A stretch of DNA of 64,000 bases from an uncultured Oleiphilaceae bacterium (lineage in GTDB: Bacteria; Pseudomonadota; Gammaproteobacteria; Pseudomonadales; Oleiphilaceae): the NCBI GenBank assembly GCA_913060665.1, contig CAJXUY010000001.1:124001-188000 (forward strand), read 5' to 3'. The translations under genes and the position numbers were made by a program. The notes beneath the pieces are model-generated. The model saw nothing but the letters and a program-made list of their open reading frames with translations, had not been told where the DNA came from and made no database searches. Below, piece by piece: positions 27,365 through 37,465 of the stretch. Position 1 is the stretch's first letter; each line of letters starts with the position of its first letter.

Positions 27365-27907
27365 TTAACGTTTAATTTGGCAAAACCCTTGTGGTGGCAC
27401 ACCTAAGGCCGCATTGAACTTGCTAGACATATTCTGGAACGCAATGAGTCCCGTAAGTTCAATAACCTCATCCTCCGAAAAATATTTTGCTAGCCACACT
27501 CGATCTTGCTCGGTGACCTGTTTATTCGAAAGCGTGACTACTTCGGCATAATTTATGGCGGCCTTCTCGCGATCAGTAAACAAATCACTGTCTTTGTAGC
27601 GCTCCAGACCGGCGAGTTTTTCTTCGCTGTTTCCACGTTTCAAAACCATCATAGAATTAATATCAACACAAAATTCGCACCAGTTAATTTGTGAGACACG
27701 CACGGTGATTAACGACCTTAAGGAGGGTTCAATGGGTGATTTTCTGCGATCAATGGCACCATAGAGTAGTGCCAAGGCCGCAAACACTTTTGGGGTTCTT
27801 CCCCATAGCTTGGCGGGCTCCAGCACCTGCCCATAACGTCTCATTTGGTTCCAGAAGAATATTTTCACGTACCAAGGGTATTTCTTAGCTACATTTGATT
27901 CTTTCAT
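27365..27907 (-). CDS. Carboxymuconolactone decarboxylase/AhpD-like protein
   Basis: A 180-residue AhpD-fold protein. The peroxidatic CxxC pair is visible in INWCEFCVDINS, followed by the helix that usually carries the general-base residues. It may reduce peroxides or disulfides. It is 12 bp downstream of the cytochrome c lipoprotein gene, probably at the end of the long minus-strand operon. Confidence 0.87.
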   Translation of the reverse strand: MKESNVAKKYPWYVKIFFWNQMRRYGQVLEPAKLWGRTPKVFAALALLYGAIDRRKSPIEPSLRSLITVRVSQINWCEFCVDINSMMVLKRGNSEEKLAGLERYKDSDLFTDREKAAINYAEVVTLSNKQVTEQDRVWLAKYFSEDEVIELTGLIAFQNMSSKFNAALGVPPQGFCQIKR

Positions 27908-27919
27908 CTCATAGAATTC

Positions 27920-28408
27920 CTAATGTTCATCTTGATGATCACCTAAAAGAAAGTGAACCAGGTCATTTGCATCGCTCTCTGACATTTTCCACCTAGGCAT
28001 AAGGTCGTTAAGGTTTTCTCCCGCAGGGTTCACGCCCTCAATGATTGCCCTTTTAAGTGAATTGGAATCATAAACAGCGTGATCATGGCCTTCACTTTCA
28101 TGATCACCCGTTAAAGCCTTAGATGTTAGCGCCGGAGCGGTAACCCAAAACCAAGGCCACATTCGATTTCCCCCCTCCCTATCAATACCGTGGCAGGTTA
28201 CACAGCCTCCACCGTGCATTTTCATATGATGATGCCCCCCTGACGTAGGCACAACTGAATTATCTTCTGTAACCCCAGTGAAATAGATTTTTTCTCCATT
28301 TCCAGAAAAGGGACCTTTTGTGTACGTGGTATCAGAGTGCATACCTTCAGAACATGAAACTAAAAGCAGTAGTGCAGATAACATCATCACTCGTATTATT
28401 TTTTTCAT
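27920..28408 (-). CDS. Cytochrome c lipoprotein
   Basis: A 162-residue periplasmic mono-haem cytochrome. The signal ends in a lipobox (LLLVSC), so the protein is lipid anchored. The haem motif is CVTCH (GGCVTCHGIDREGGN), and a late Met in LNDLMPRWKMS is a likely axial ligand. His-rich patches (GGHHHMKMHGGG, HESEGHDHAVYD) may bind metal. The partner is unknown; the copper cluster has other cytochromes at 37466-37921 and 6081-6731. Confidence 0.86.
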   Translation of the reverse strand: MKKIIRVMMLSALLLLVSCSEGMHSDTTYTKGPFSGNGEKIYFTGVTEDNSVVPTSGGHHHMKMHGGGCVTCHGIDREGGNRMWPWFWVTAPALTSKALTGDHESEGHDHAVYDSNSLKRAIIEGVNPAGENLNDLMPRWKMSESDANDLVHFLLGDHQDEH

Positions 28409-28435
28409 ATTTATCTCCTCTTTTTTTAGTCTGAT

Positions 28436-29590
28436 TTATCTCTGTTGAAGGGGGTAACTGGCAATTGCGATACCAACTGGGGCAATGATTGCCGTTGCCA
28501 AAGTCATCGTAACCAGAGCGATCATTGTATGTTCGCTCACATGGCCTTGTTGCAATCCCATGCTAGCGACGATCAGGCCAACTTCTCCCCTAGGGAGTAA
28601 CGCGAACCCCAGAGTCCAACGTTCTCTGTTACTAAAGTGATTTTTTATGCACCATGGGCTAAACAGCTTCCCAAGAATGGCAGCCAACAATAAGGCTCCA
28701 GTCAACATCAATAGATGCTTCCCACTTACCGGTATTTGAGCCACCCTTATACCTATAGATATAAAGAATACGGGGACCATCCAGTTAAACAGCCTTTCGA
28801 ACTGAATATGTGTTTTACGATGACTATTCCTACCATGGCTGACGATGGTGAGCATAAGCCCTGCAATAAAGGCACCTAAAGCACCAGACAATCCGACGAT
28901 ACTAGTGATAAGCGCACTTACGCCACCAATAAGCAGATAACAGGTTACTCTTAACGGCAACCGATCAAGCAATGTGTAACGATTGATACTGCGGGCAATA
29001 AAAAACAAAGCCGTACCAAGCACAAGTAATGCTCCCAAACTAACCAACATCGAATAGCCTAAAGAAATAAAGCCGGTGTTGCTTGAACTCAACGAGTGCA
29101 GTGACGACATCAAATACAACGCAACCACATCATCAATAACCGCCGCCGCAAGTAATACATTGCCAAGTGGTGTGTTTTGCAATTTGTACTGTCGAAACGA
29201 CTCAATACTAATGCCAATACTGGTGGCAGAAAGGGCTACGGCGACATACATAGCTTCATCAAACCGGTTATCAACCGCATACGACGCAATAAACCCCAAA
29301 ATGAGGCTGGCAACGATACCAACAATACCGAGCAAAGATCCTTTAGCGAGGTTTTGCCTAAACGCTAGCCAGTGAACACCTAGGCCAGACGCAAACAGTA
29401 AAGCGACAACCGCAACATCAGCCGCGATAGCGGCTGTTTCATCAAAGCTAACCCAGTTGAGAAAAAGTGGCCCGACTATTACACCCACAAGAATATTAAT
29501 AGCTGAATCGGGCAACCGCTTTTTCGTCAACCACTTGTTAAACGGTATACAAGCTAAAACCGCCAACAATAAAAACAGACTATTAGCCAC
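28436..29590 (-). CDS. Cation:proton antiporter (CPA2/Kef-like)
   Basis: A 384-residue antiporter with about 12 TM segments and no C-terminal RCK domain. The functional acidic pair falls in AAAVIDDVVALYLMSS, and the N-terminal VGVIVGPL segment is typical. It probably exchanges Na+ or K+ for H+ and so regulates pH or volume. The GTG start overlaps the end of the dehydrogenase gene by 8 bp. Confidence 0.87.
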   Translation of the reverse strand: MANSLFLLLAVLACIPFNKWLTKKRLPDSAINILVGVIVGPLFLNWVSFDETAAIAADVAVVALLFASGLGVHWLAFRQNLAKGSLLGIVGIVASLILGFIASYAVDNRFDEAMYVAVALSATSIGISIESFRQYKLQNTPLGNVLLAAAVIDDVVALYLMSSLHSLSSSNTGFISLGYSMLVSLGALLVLGTALFFIARSINRYTLLDRLPLRVTCYLLIGGVSALITSIVGLSGALGAFIAGLMLTIVSHGRNSHRKTHIQFERLFNWMVPVFFISIGIRVAQIPVSGKHLLMLTGALLLAAILGKLFSPWCIKNHFSNRERWTLGFALLPRGEVGLIVASMGLQQGHVSEHTMIALVTMTLATAIIAPVGIAIASYPLQQR

Positions 29591-30623
29591 TGACTGTATG
29601 CCTTCGACAACCTACTTTTACCTGCAGCTCTGCTGGGATCTCATTGATAAGGGAGCTACCATCAGCATAGCTATCTAGGTTTTCGACGGTTGTTTGAGCG
29701 ATGTTGGTTAATGCCTCACGGGTCAAAAAACCTTGATGAGCGGTAACAATCACATTTGGAAACGTTAATAATCGTGCTAATACATCGTCTTGCACTCCGA
29801 TGTCGGAAAAATCTTCAAAAAATATGTCTGCTTCTTCTTCATAAACATCTAGCCCGGCGCCACCAATTTTATTTAGCTTAAGCGCGTCTATTAAAGAAGA
29901 CGCCTGGATTAGCTCTCCTCTACTAGTGTTCACCAATAATGCGTTAGGTTTCATCAAAGAAAGCACGTTTTCATTAACCAGGTGATGGGTGGCCGGCGTC
30001 AACGGAAGGTGTAGTGATACAACATCCGAGCTCGCCATTAACTTCTCAAGCGTGCAGTACTCAACATTTCCAAGCGCTAGCAACGTGACATCGACAGATT
30101 GATCAAAAGCTAAAACACGGCAGCCAAACCCCCTTGCTATATGAGAGAAAGCCGCACCGATTTTACCGGTTCCGACCACCCCCACGGTCTTTCCATGCAT
30201 ATCAAACCCAACCAGACCGTCTAACGAAAAATTAAGTTCCCTCACTCGCTGATGGGCACGATGTATTTTCCTATTGAGACAAAGAACCAAACCCATTGCG
30301 TGTTCTGCAACGGCATACGGGGAATAACTCGGCACTCTCACAACTTTGATTCCATGTACTGCAGCCGCATGCAGGTCAACATTGTTAAACCCAGCGGACC
30401 TCAATGCGATTAACTGAGTCCCCCTGCACGCCAGCTGACAAATAACCTCTTCATTAATCTGGTCATTCACAAAACAACAGACCGCTATATAACCTTTAGC
30501 CAGCTCCCAAGTACGTTCGCTCAACTGTTGGTCAATATATACAGGTTGATGCTTGCTATTAGCGAAAGCCTCTTCGATATAAGGTTTTTCAAAGGGGTGG
30601 ATATCAAATACGGCGACCTTCAT
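29583..30623 (-). CDS. D-2-hydroxyacid dehydrogenase (D-lactate dehydrogenase-like)
   Basis: A 346-residue NAD-dependent dehydrogenase. Visible are the substrate-side Arg segment (ALRSAGFNNVDL), the NAD motif GVVGTGKIG, the Arg of NTSRGELI, the Glu of DVYEEEAD and the catalytic His in TAHQGFLT. It is closest to D-lactate dehydrogenases (LdhA). Beside phosphoketolase it would reoxidise NADH by making lactate when respiration is impaired; this is inference. Confidence 0.9.
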   Translation of the reverse strand: MKVAVFDIHPFEKPYIEEAFANSKHQPVYIDQQLSERTWELAKGYIAVCCFVNDQINEEVICQLACRGTQLIALRSAGFNNVDLHAAAVHGIKVVRVPSYSPYAVAEHAMGLVLCLNRKIHRAHQRVRELNFSLDGLVGFDMHGKTVGVVGTGKIGAAFSHIARGFGCRVLAFDQSVDVTLLALGNVEYCTLEKLMASSDVVSLHLPLTPATHHLVNENVLSLMKPNALLVNTSRGELIQASSLIDALKLNKIGGAGLDVYEEEADIFFEDFSDIGVQDDVLARLLTFPNVIVTAHQGFLTREALTNIAQTTVENLDSYADGSSLINEIPAELQVKVGCRRHTVSG

Positions 30624-30665
30624 TTCTGCACCTTCGGGAGAAAAGCGTCATTAAAGAATCTCAAA

Positions 30666-31634
30666 TTAAGAGACCAATTCACTCTCAGATGCAAGACAAC
30701 GTCTTACCTCTTGAGCGATTAGATTCGACACATCAATTTGAGCGTGAGGCTGTGCAATACTGTTGGTGGTGATTAATCGATCTGCCCCTGCGGCGAGTAG
30801 CCGGGTATCCGCGTTTTCTGCAAAAATCCCATGTACCGCAACACACCATACCGGATTTATAAATTGTTGCTTGAGCTGCAGTACGGACTCAATCATGGTG
30901 TGGCCACTTGAAATGATGTCATCAACCAGAATAATAGGTTGATCATCCAAAATATTCAGCGGCGGGAAATGCACGGTTACACTTCGATCACCGTGTCTTT
31001 CTTTTCTCGAAACGCCACAAGGCACACCTGCTTGTTGGGCCACATCGCTAACCCACTGCTCACTCTCCTCATCAGGCCCCAACAAGAAGGCATCATTCGC
31101 ATTTTCTTGTATCCACGTTGAAAGCAATGTAGCCGCATGAAGGGACTTTGAAGGTATGCTGTAAATTTCAGACAATGAATGGTAGCGGTGTAAATGAGGG
31201 TCTACCGTCACCAACCAGTCAAACCTTTCATTAATGAGAGACGCAAACGTTTTAGACGTTAGCGCTTCGCCTTTATTAAATTTGGTATCTTGACGCATAT
31301 AAGCAAGATAGGGTGATACCAGACCCACACTTTTAGCGCCCAAATCGCGTAAATCATCGGCAAGAAATAACAATTTGAGTATCTTACTGTCCGGTTGGCT
31401 TAGCGAGCAAAGCACAACAACATCCTGCCCTTTTACATCACTGTTAACATTGATATAACTCTCACCATCAGGAAATTGCCGCATAGCCAAACTACCCGAC
31501 GATAAGTCGAGCAGGCTTGCCAGTGTTTGAAATAATGAGTGGTTACCATCAACAGAGAACAGTGTCCCGTTCGAAGCTGTCTTATTCTTAACTGGACTGT
31601 TCTTAGCTGGATTGCTCTTAGTAGCGTCTGTCAT
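30666..31634 (-). CDS. Ribose-phosphate pyrophosphokinase-like protein
   Basis: A 322-residue protein of the PRPP synthetase family with tandem PRT folds. The catalytic-flap region KERHGDRSVTV and the PRPP loop VDDIISSGHT (canonical DDxxxTGxT, here Ser for the first Thr) can be read, as can PYLAYMRQDTKF. An N-terminal tail of about 20 residues is not part of the fold. It overlaps the phosphorylase stop, so the two are coupled. It could interconvert ribose 5-phosphate or related phosphates with PRPP. Confidence 0.87.
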   Translation of the reverse strand: MTDATKSNPAKNSPVKNKTASNGTLFSVDGNHSLFQTLASLLDLSSGSLAMRQFPDGESYINVNSDVKGQDVVVLCSLSQPDSKILKLLFLADDLRDLGAKSVGLVSPYLAYMRQDTKFNKGEALTSKTFASLINERFDWLVTVDPHLHRYHSLSEIYSIPSKSLHAATLLSTWIQENANDAFLLGPDEESEQWVSDVAQQAGVPCGVSRKERHGDRSVTVHFPPLNILDDQPIILVDDIISSGHTMIESVLQLKQQFINPVWCVAVHGIFAENADTRLLAAGADRLITTNSIAQPHAQIDVSNLIAQEVRRCLASESELVS

Positions 31635-33184
31635 TATCGCTCTCCAAGTATTACGATGTCTTCATTTGCTAACAAATATTCATAGGCATAATTTAGCTCG
31701 CCCTTTGTTTCAGCATGAATGTCCAAGATCGATTGACCTTTCTCTACCGTCTGCCCCAATCGAACTTTCCAGTCCACACCAGCTACGGAGGAGGCTGGTG
31801 CTCCCGCCAACTTGGCCAATCTAGCGAGCTTTCGATTATCTACTTGCTCAATAACGCCCTTGTACGGGGCATTGAATGAATAAGTATGGGCGGTATTATC
31901 CAGTTGCTTCAGTCCACCCTGAGAAAGGCATATCTCCATGAATTTTTGCCAGGCCTTACCTGTCTCCAATGTATTGGTAGCCAGTATTTTGCCTTGTCCT
32001 TTGTTCGCTTTACCGCCCATTTCCAACAACAAACCCGCCAGGGTCAACGAGCGTTCTTTGAGGTTCCCAGGGGCATCAGCTTCACCTTTAAGCACTTTGA
32101 GTACGTCTCTCGCCTCAAGTCCTGCACCAATGCCACGCCCCACAGGCTCGTTTCCATCCGTAATGATGGTCTCTACCTTTAAATTGAGACGTTTACCCAC
32201 TTCAATAAGTTGACGACTTAGTTTTTCGGCAGCGTCCACAGTTCGAACCTTGGCAGATGGCCCGGTAGGAATATCAATCAGAACATGAGTGGACCCTGCG
32301 GCCAATTTTTTTGACAATACAGATGCGATCAACTGCCCTTCACTATCAAGATCGAGCACTTTTTCTACACGAATAAGCACATCATCAACCGGACTTAACT
32401 TTACACTTCCTCCCCACGCAAGCGAGGCACCAGTGCTTTGCACGACCTGCCTTAATCGGGACAGATCAAGATTGACACTGGTAAGTACTTCCATGGTATC
32501 GGCGGTACCCGCAGGTGAAGTAATGGCACGGGAAGAGGTCTTTGGAATAAGCAAACCGTTCGCTGCTACTATTGAGACAACGATAGGCGTCGTTCGGTTA
32601 CCCGGCAAACCACCCACACAATGCTTATCCAATACCGGGGTCGTCCCCCAATCCAGCCGTTCACCTACATTGACCATGGCACTGGTAAGCCAAGTAATTT
32701 CGTCAATACTTAGCCGGTCACCGCCACACGCGGTAACGAAACTGGCAATCTCGACGTCGTTATAGTGTCCATTAGCTATGTCACCAACGATCTCTTCCAA
32801 ATCGTTTTCAGTAAAGGGACGGTTGAAAATTTTCGCGCGTAAGCTCGATAGTGAATTAACGACAGGTGCATGAGTTACATTAACGCACTCCCCCCCTTTT
32901 AGTTTTAACTTCGCCAACGTGGCGTGGGACAGCCCCACGGTGTTTTCGCACAGTTTTTCAGTGTCAACTACATAAAGTTTGGCGATGATGGTTTCCTGTC
33001 CATGGGTGATTTGAATACTAGCTAGTGCTTCGAACCCTTCAGACCGGCATACATGACAGTCAGACCGCATAAAGGCGACCATTTCATGGTGAGTATTAAT
33101 ACCCATTGGTATGGCAATCAGCGAATGTGCTGCCTCCTGACTGTGTAAACTATTTTTTTCTGTTTTCACATTACTCATGGTCAT
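31634..33184 (-). CDS. Thymidine phosphorylase family protein (AMP phosphorylase-like)
   Basis: A 516-residue member of the bacterial type-2 thymidine phosphorylases, which resemble archaeal AMP phosphorylase. An N-terminal extension of about 100 residues precedes the phosphorylase core with the phosphate loop DKHCVGGLPGNRTT and the SRAITSPAGTADTME segment. It would split a nucleoside or AMP with phosphate to base and (bis)phospho-ribose. Its coupling to PRPP-synthetase-like and phosphoketolase genes suggests feeding nucleotide ribose into central metabolism; inferred. Confidence 0.9.
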   Translation of the reverse strand: MTMSNVKTEKNSLHSQEAAHSLIAIPMGINTHHEMVAFMRSDCHVCRSEGFEALASIQITHGQETIIAKLYVVDTEKLCENTVGLSHATLAKLKLKGGECVNVTHAPVVNSLSSLRAKIFNRPFTENDLEEIVGDIANGHYNDVEIASFVTACGGDRLSIDEITWLTSAMVNVGERLDWGTTPVLDKHCVGGLPGNRTTPIVVSIVAANGLLIPKTSSRAITSPAGTADTMEVLTSVNLDLSRLRQVVQSTGASLAWGGSVKLSPVDDVLIRVEKVLDLDSEGQLIASVLSKKLAAGSTHVLIDIPTGPSAKVRTVDAAEKLSRQLIEVGKRLNLKVETIITDGNEPVGRGIGAGLEARDVLKVLKGEADAPGNLKERSLTLAGLLLEMGGKANKGQGKILATNTLETGKAWQKFMEICLSQGGLKQLDNTAHTYSFNAPYKGVIEQVDNRKLARLAKLAGAPASSVAGVDWKVRLGQTVEKGQSILDIHAETKGELNYAYEYLLANEDIVILGER

Positions 33185-33187
33185 GTC

Positions 33188-34543
33188 TCAGCTTAATTCA
33201 TGGGTTTCACCCATTTCGGGAATTGTCGTTCTAATGCTCAATTCCTCTTCAATAACTCGCCTGAGGTTGTCAGAGGCAGCGGGTTCTCCATGGGTTATAA
33301 AAACCTGGCCGGGCAGCGAAGGTGAAGTTTTCAGCCAAGTGATCAGTTCACTGTAATCGGCATGGGCAGATAGCCCCGAAATTTGTCGGATGGCACACGT
33401 AATATTCACGTATTTACCATACACCTTGATCTTTTTTGCGCCCTCTAATAGCGTTCGACCCCGCGTTCCATTTGCCTGATACCCGGTAATAAGAAGGGTA
33501 TTACGGTGATTCCCACCAAACGCCATAAGGTGATGTAAAATTCTCCCGCCATTTAACATGCCGGCCCCGGCAATAATGATTTTCGGATGTGGATTCATCG
33601 TAAGTTGCTCAGACTCCTGGGGTGTTCTCACAAATGTGATCCCCTTACACATACGGTGACACTGCTCCTTACTGAGTCTATGTTCACTGTTGTAATCACA
33701 ATATAGCTTGGTCACATCAATTCCCATCGGACTATCGAGGAAAACCGGAATATCGGGAATCAGTTTTTTTTCCTTCAGCTCACTTATAGCGTATGACAAA
33801 CCCTGGACACGGCCTACAGAAAAAGCAGGCACCATGAGGGTTCCTCCTTTTTTAGCCGTATCAAGAATAATAGTTCGCAATTCAGACATAGGATCGTTGC
33901 TGGCATGCAAACGGTCGCCATAGGTCGATTCAACAACCAGATAGTCTGATGGCACTAACGGATGTGGAGGCTTCATAGTTAAGTCGTTAGGCCTGCCAAC
34001 GTCACCACTGAACACAACGGAACGTTCGCCGAGCTGCAATTTAATAAACGCAGAACCAAGAATATGTCCTGCTGGATAAAAGGTTAGCGCCCCACCGTTT
34101 ACGGTGAGAGGCTGACTGAAGCCAACCGTTTCAAAGTGGGTAATTGTTTTTTTGGCATCGTTGATTGTATATAAAGGCTCTGCAGGGGTATGTTTAGAAT
34201 ATCCGTATTTGTTGGCACGTCGTGCATCTTCTTCTTGTATATGCGCAGAATCCTTGAGAAGAATTTCAGCCAGTGCTTTTGTCGCTTCGGTGCAGTAAAC
34301 AGGCCCTTTAAATCCTTCGTTGACCAATTTAGGTAGATAGCCAATATGGTCAAGATGAGCATGAGTAAGGATGACCGCATCAATCTTTTCCGGTGGAAAA
34401 GGAAAGCGGTACCAATTCTGGAGTCTTAGTGCCTTTATCCCCTGAAATAGACCACAATCGATTAATAGCGTTGTTCCATTATGACGGACAAGATAGCGAG
34501 AACCTGTGACGGTTCCTGCAGCTCCTAGAAATTGGATATTCAT
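33188..34543 (-). CDS. MBL-fold metallo-hydrolase with RNA-specificity (beta-CASP) domain
   Basis: A 451-residue beta-CASP protein. The zinc motif is HAHLDHIGYLPKL; a further metal His lies in AGHILGSAF, Asp in FSGDVG, the beta-CASP block in PAFSVGR...LDSPMG, and the C-terminal GLSAHADY and ITHGEP complete the site. Homologues are RNA-processing or ribonuclease-like enzymes. Its start overlaps the phosphoketolase stop by 4 bp. RNA breakdown could supply nucleotides to the neighbouring phosphorylase; inferred. Confidence 0.92.
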   Translation of the reverse strand: MNIQFLGAAGTVTGSRYLVRHNGTTLLIDCGLFQGIKALRLQNWYRFPFPPEKIDAVILTHAHLDHIGYLPKLVNEGFKGPVYCTEATKALAEILLKDSAHIQEEDARRANKYGYSKHTPAEPLYTINDAKKTITHFETVGFSQPLTVNGGALTFYPAGHILGSAFIKLQLGERSVVFSGDVGRPNDLTMKPPHPLVPSDYLVVESTYGDRLHASNDPMSELRTIILDTAKKGGTLMVPAFSVGRVQGLSYAISELKEKKLIPDIPVFLDSPMGIDVTKLYCDYNSEHRLSKEQCHRMCKGITFVRTPQESEQLTMNPHPKIIIAGAGMLNGGRILHHLMAFGGNHRNTLLITGYQANGTRGRTLLEGAKKIKVYGKYVNITCAIRQISGLSAHADYSELITWLKTSPSLPGQVFITHGEPAASDNLRRVIEEELSIRTTIPEMGETHELS

Positions 34544-37008
34544 ACTTCTCTCTCCTTATTGAAGGTCATCACATCTCTGGGGTTACCTTTAAACTCGATA
34601 GCGTCAATTTCATGAGTAGACAGATAATCAACAAGCTGGAGCTCTAATAATTCAGCCACATTTTTCACAATGTAGGCCCAACTGCACTGGTTTACAAAGA
34701 GCATCCCTGCTGTATCAAATGTACCGCCTCGATTCAGATAACCTAAGAATCGAGACTTAGAAGGCTGGCGTGAAGATTCCTGTATTAATACCGGACTGAG
34801 AAGTCCTTTTAATGCTTGAGGGCGCGTGTGTGTAACGAAAATCCTTACGCCCATATGGGCTGGAAATAAGGTAGTGCAAACTTCTTCGGTTTGACAAAAC
34901 GCGTACTCATAAGTATCTCGGGGTTCGCGAAAACGACCGGGCTCAATTAAATAAACGATACGACTGTACAGCCCTTTATCTGCAAGCCGGGCCGCGGCCT
35001 TTAAAACCTCCTGTAGTTGAAAAGCACCAATCGCGGTCAAAATCAACTGAGCGTTAGGGTGATCTTGAACGATACACCCACCCTCCTTAACCAATTGCCT
35101 GGACTCGTTGGAGGTAAACTGATTCTGTACTTCTGTCTTGGGCGTGACCAATGCAGCAATATTTCCCTGCGTTTGATAAATTGCATGCAATGTTGCAACG
35201 GCTGAGTTCGCGTCAGCGGGAAATAACACCCGGGACGTGTCGCTCATTTCTCCCCATAGAGCTTCACTTAAAGAGGGGTCTTGATGGGATTGTTCATTCT
35301 TACCATTTTCCCAGGTGTGTGAGGTCAATAAAATGGGTACGGATAACCAGCCCGGCGCCCGTAGGTGCTCTTTCTTATGACGCGAAAATATAACTTCCTG
35401 CCTTAATGCACCCAACATTTTCATTGCAAATGCTTCATAGGTGACGACCAGGTTAAGTCCGCCCTTATTGCCGGTGGCCGCACTGATAACGACTTCCTCA
35501 TTGAGCGCAGTAATGACCGCCCCATCAACAGATTCTGCGACTCCGTACTCCGGTTGAGTAACGCGATGTTTGAGCTTATCCAGCGTCGCACCCATGCGAT
35601 TACTACGCAATTCGTCAGGGTTGCCGACTCTAACGCGAAGTTCAGGGTTAGCATCAACCAGATCACAAAAATACTCATCAAGTGCCCCCATCGGAGAAAC
35701 CACACTGCCTTCGGCATAGGACATAAGATTTTCCGGGGCTTTAATCTCAACGTCTCGTTGACTTAAAAGATGGTTTTTTTCCTTAACTCGAAAGGAGGAT
35801 TCGTGATTATTGAGCGTATTTGTGGACTCTCTAATCTCTTTGGTTGTTACAAACAACTTACCTGCATGTTCGTTAAAAAGCGTACGAGCGTCGACATCGT
35901 ATTTTGGATTTCCGGGTAACGGTGTGCCATGAGCCGCATTGGTGCCTGCTCCGTAAAAACCGTAACCTTTATCTGTTTCAGCGATAAGGTACGGCATTTT
36001 TATTGGGTACTGCATGTGACCTTGGAACACCTGTTCACTACAAGCCTGAAGTCTGGCTTCCGCTTCAAAAATGCCCCAGATGAACGCCGCCGGGTCGCGT
36101 CCATCAATAATAATCGGATGAAAGCCATTTAGTTGCAAATGGCGGTAGAACCACTGATTCCCTCCTTGCTGATACATACTTGACCGCTGGTCGATGCGCC
36201 GGCCATTAGCAATCATTACCGGTGTTACTAAACCACTGTCCTCAGCACGCCACCAACGACTAGCCCAGTCGCTTCCACGTTGCTCTTCAAAGGCACCGTC
36301 GCTGAGAAAGGCTACCAGACGCTCTCCAGGCAAAGGCATGTGGACATACTGTAATTCCGCAAACCCCAAATAGCCGCCTTCGATCACACCTCCTGCCGTA
36401 TTAGCATTCACATGACTTCCAAGCGGAACGCCAGGATAACCGTCACTAGCAACCGTGTAGCTATAAAAATCATTTACTAATGTTGATAAACCACCATCAT
36501 CAAAGCGGTATCGTTGTTTCTGCTCAGTATACAAATTATTAAGGAGGACATTGGTACTGTCGATGGCCGCTACACAATGCCCCTGCCCCATTAACCAGCT
36601 TCGGGTAACCCCTTCCAGATTGTTAGCAGTGAGATAACCAACGTAAGCAGGTACCATATTCAACGAGCCACCGGTATGGCCTTGCGGGTTTTCTTTGAAG
36701 TCATCACCTGTGAGTGGACGGCCATCAAGGTGAACGCAGTTGGCATAGGTCATATGTACCACAAGCCACATTGCCGCGCTGGTAATTCGGTCGGCTGCTT
36801 CAAACACCGCCAACACATCCTCTAGTCGCTCATAACGCCCAGAGCACATTAACTGTTGGCAAAGGTCAAACACCCGAACCTGGGTTATGTCGCTGTGGGT
36901 AATAACCCCATAACCCTTAGCCCAACGAGCAAATACCGCATTACTGTTTCTATAAAGCGCGGCCCGTTGTTGTAACCGATGTAAATCTTCCTCGTTGACT
37001 GGAAACAT
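34540..37008 (-). CDS. xfp: Phosphoketolase
   Basis: A thiamine-diphosphate enzyme of 822 residues that splits xylulose 5-phosphate (and often fructose 6-phosphate) with phosphate to acetyl phosphate and a triose/tetrose phosphate. The family blocks are visible: GHTGGSLNMVPAYVGYL, IEGGYLGFAELQYVHMPLPGE, GRDPAAF, and LLTSHTWENGKNEQSHQDPS. It is near-standard length (about 790-830). With the phosphorylase, the RNA-processing MBL protein and lactate dehydrogenase it suggests sugar-phosphate fermentation from nucleic acids under stress. Confidence 0.96.
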   Translation of the reverse strand: MFPVNEEDLHRLQQRAALYRNSNAVFARWAKGYGVITHSDITQVRVFDLCQQLMCSGRYERLEDVLAVFEAADRITSAAMWLVVHMTYANCVHLDGRPLTGDDFKENPQGHTGGSLNMVPAYVGYLTANNLEGVTRSWLMGQGHCVAAIDSTNVLLNNLYTEQKQRYRFDDGGLSTLVNDFYSYTVASDGYPGVPLGSHVNANTAGGVIEGGYLGFAELQYVHMPLPGERLVAFLSDGAFEEQRGSDWASRWWRAEDSGLVTPVMIANGRRIDQRSSMYQQGGNQWFYRHLQLNGFHPIIIDGRDPAAFIWGIFEAEARLQACSEQVFQGHMQYPIKMPYLIAETDKGYGFYGAGTNAAHGTPLPGNPKYDVDARTLFNEHAGKLFVTTKEIRESTNTLNNHESSFRVKEKNHLLSQRDVEIKAPENLMSYAEGSVVSPMGALDEYFCDLVDANPELRVRVGNPDELRSNRMGATLDKLKHRVTQPEYGVAESVDGAVITALNEEVVISAATGNKGGLNLVVTYEAFAMKMLGALRQEVIFSRHKKEHLRAPGWLSVPILLTSHTWENGKNEQSHQDPSLSEALWGEMSDTSRVLFPADANSAVATLHAIYQTQGNIAALVTPKTEVQNQFTSNESRQLVKEGGCIVQDHPNAQLILTAIGAFQLQEVLKAAARLADKGLYSRIVYLIEPGRFREPRDTYEYAFCQTEEVCTTLFPAHMGVRIFVTHTRPQALKGLLSPVLIQESSRQPSKSRFLGYLNRGGTFDTAGMLFVNQCSWAYIVKNVAELLELQLVDYLSTHEIDAIEFKGNPRDVMTFNKEREV

Positions 37009-37050
37009 GGTGTTTGTCCTTTTAAAGCGTTCTTATTTAATCTGTTACCA

Positions 37051-37419
37051 CTATTTTTTTGTTTTATCTGATGGCCCACTCGAATGACATGACCATGCTT
37101 TGTGTTTCACATTGTCCTTAATATTGTTGTCTGTGTACTCATACCAACTTTTTTTGGTTCGGGTCCACCAGTCTTCTGCTGTATGAATAAAATGGGCATC
37201 GAGAATCTTCTCAATATCTTCCAGGCTCTTATAGGAAGCATCGTATGCCACGGTGATGGTATGTTTATCTTTAACCAAATGAATCTCATCAATTCCCATT
37301 AACTGATCAATCTCTTCTTCAATTTGATCCCATGGAATATCGCCTTCACCATCTAGTTTAAGATGACGTTTCACCAGATACGTTTTATCTACACTGGCTT
37401 TGTGCTCTTTTTTGCTCAT
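37051..37419 (-). CDS. Small HMA-fold-like protein without CxxC
   Basis: A 122-residue protein. Residues about 12-80 give a beta-alpha-beta-beta-alpha-beta pattern (YLVKRHLKLDGEG...HTITVAYDASYKSLEDIEKILDAHF) like a heavy-metal-associated domain but without the CxxC metal site; only one Cys occurs near the C-terminus (WSCHSSG). The start at 37419 has GGAGG upstream; the earlier TTG is unlikely. The function is unknown, perhaps as an adaptor or sensor next to the copper cluster. Confidence 0.68.
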   Translation of the reverse strand: MSKKEHKASVDKTYLVKRHLKLDGEGDIPWDQIEEEIDQLMGIDEIHLVKDKHTITVAYDASYKSLEDIEKILDAHFIHTAEDWWTRTKKSWYEYTDNNIKDNVKHKAWSCHSSGPSDKTKK

Positions 37420-37465
37420 AGCAAATACCTCCAAGTCTTGTTACATTTCAAAAAATATCTATTCT

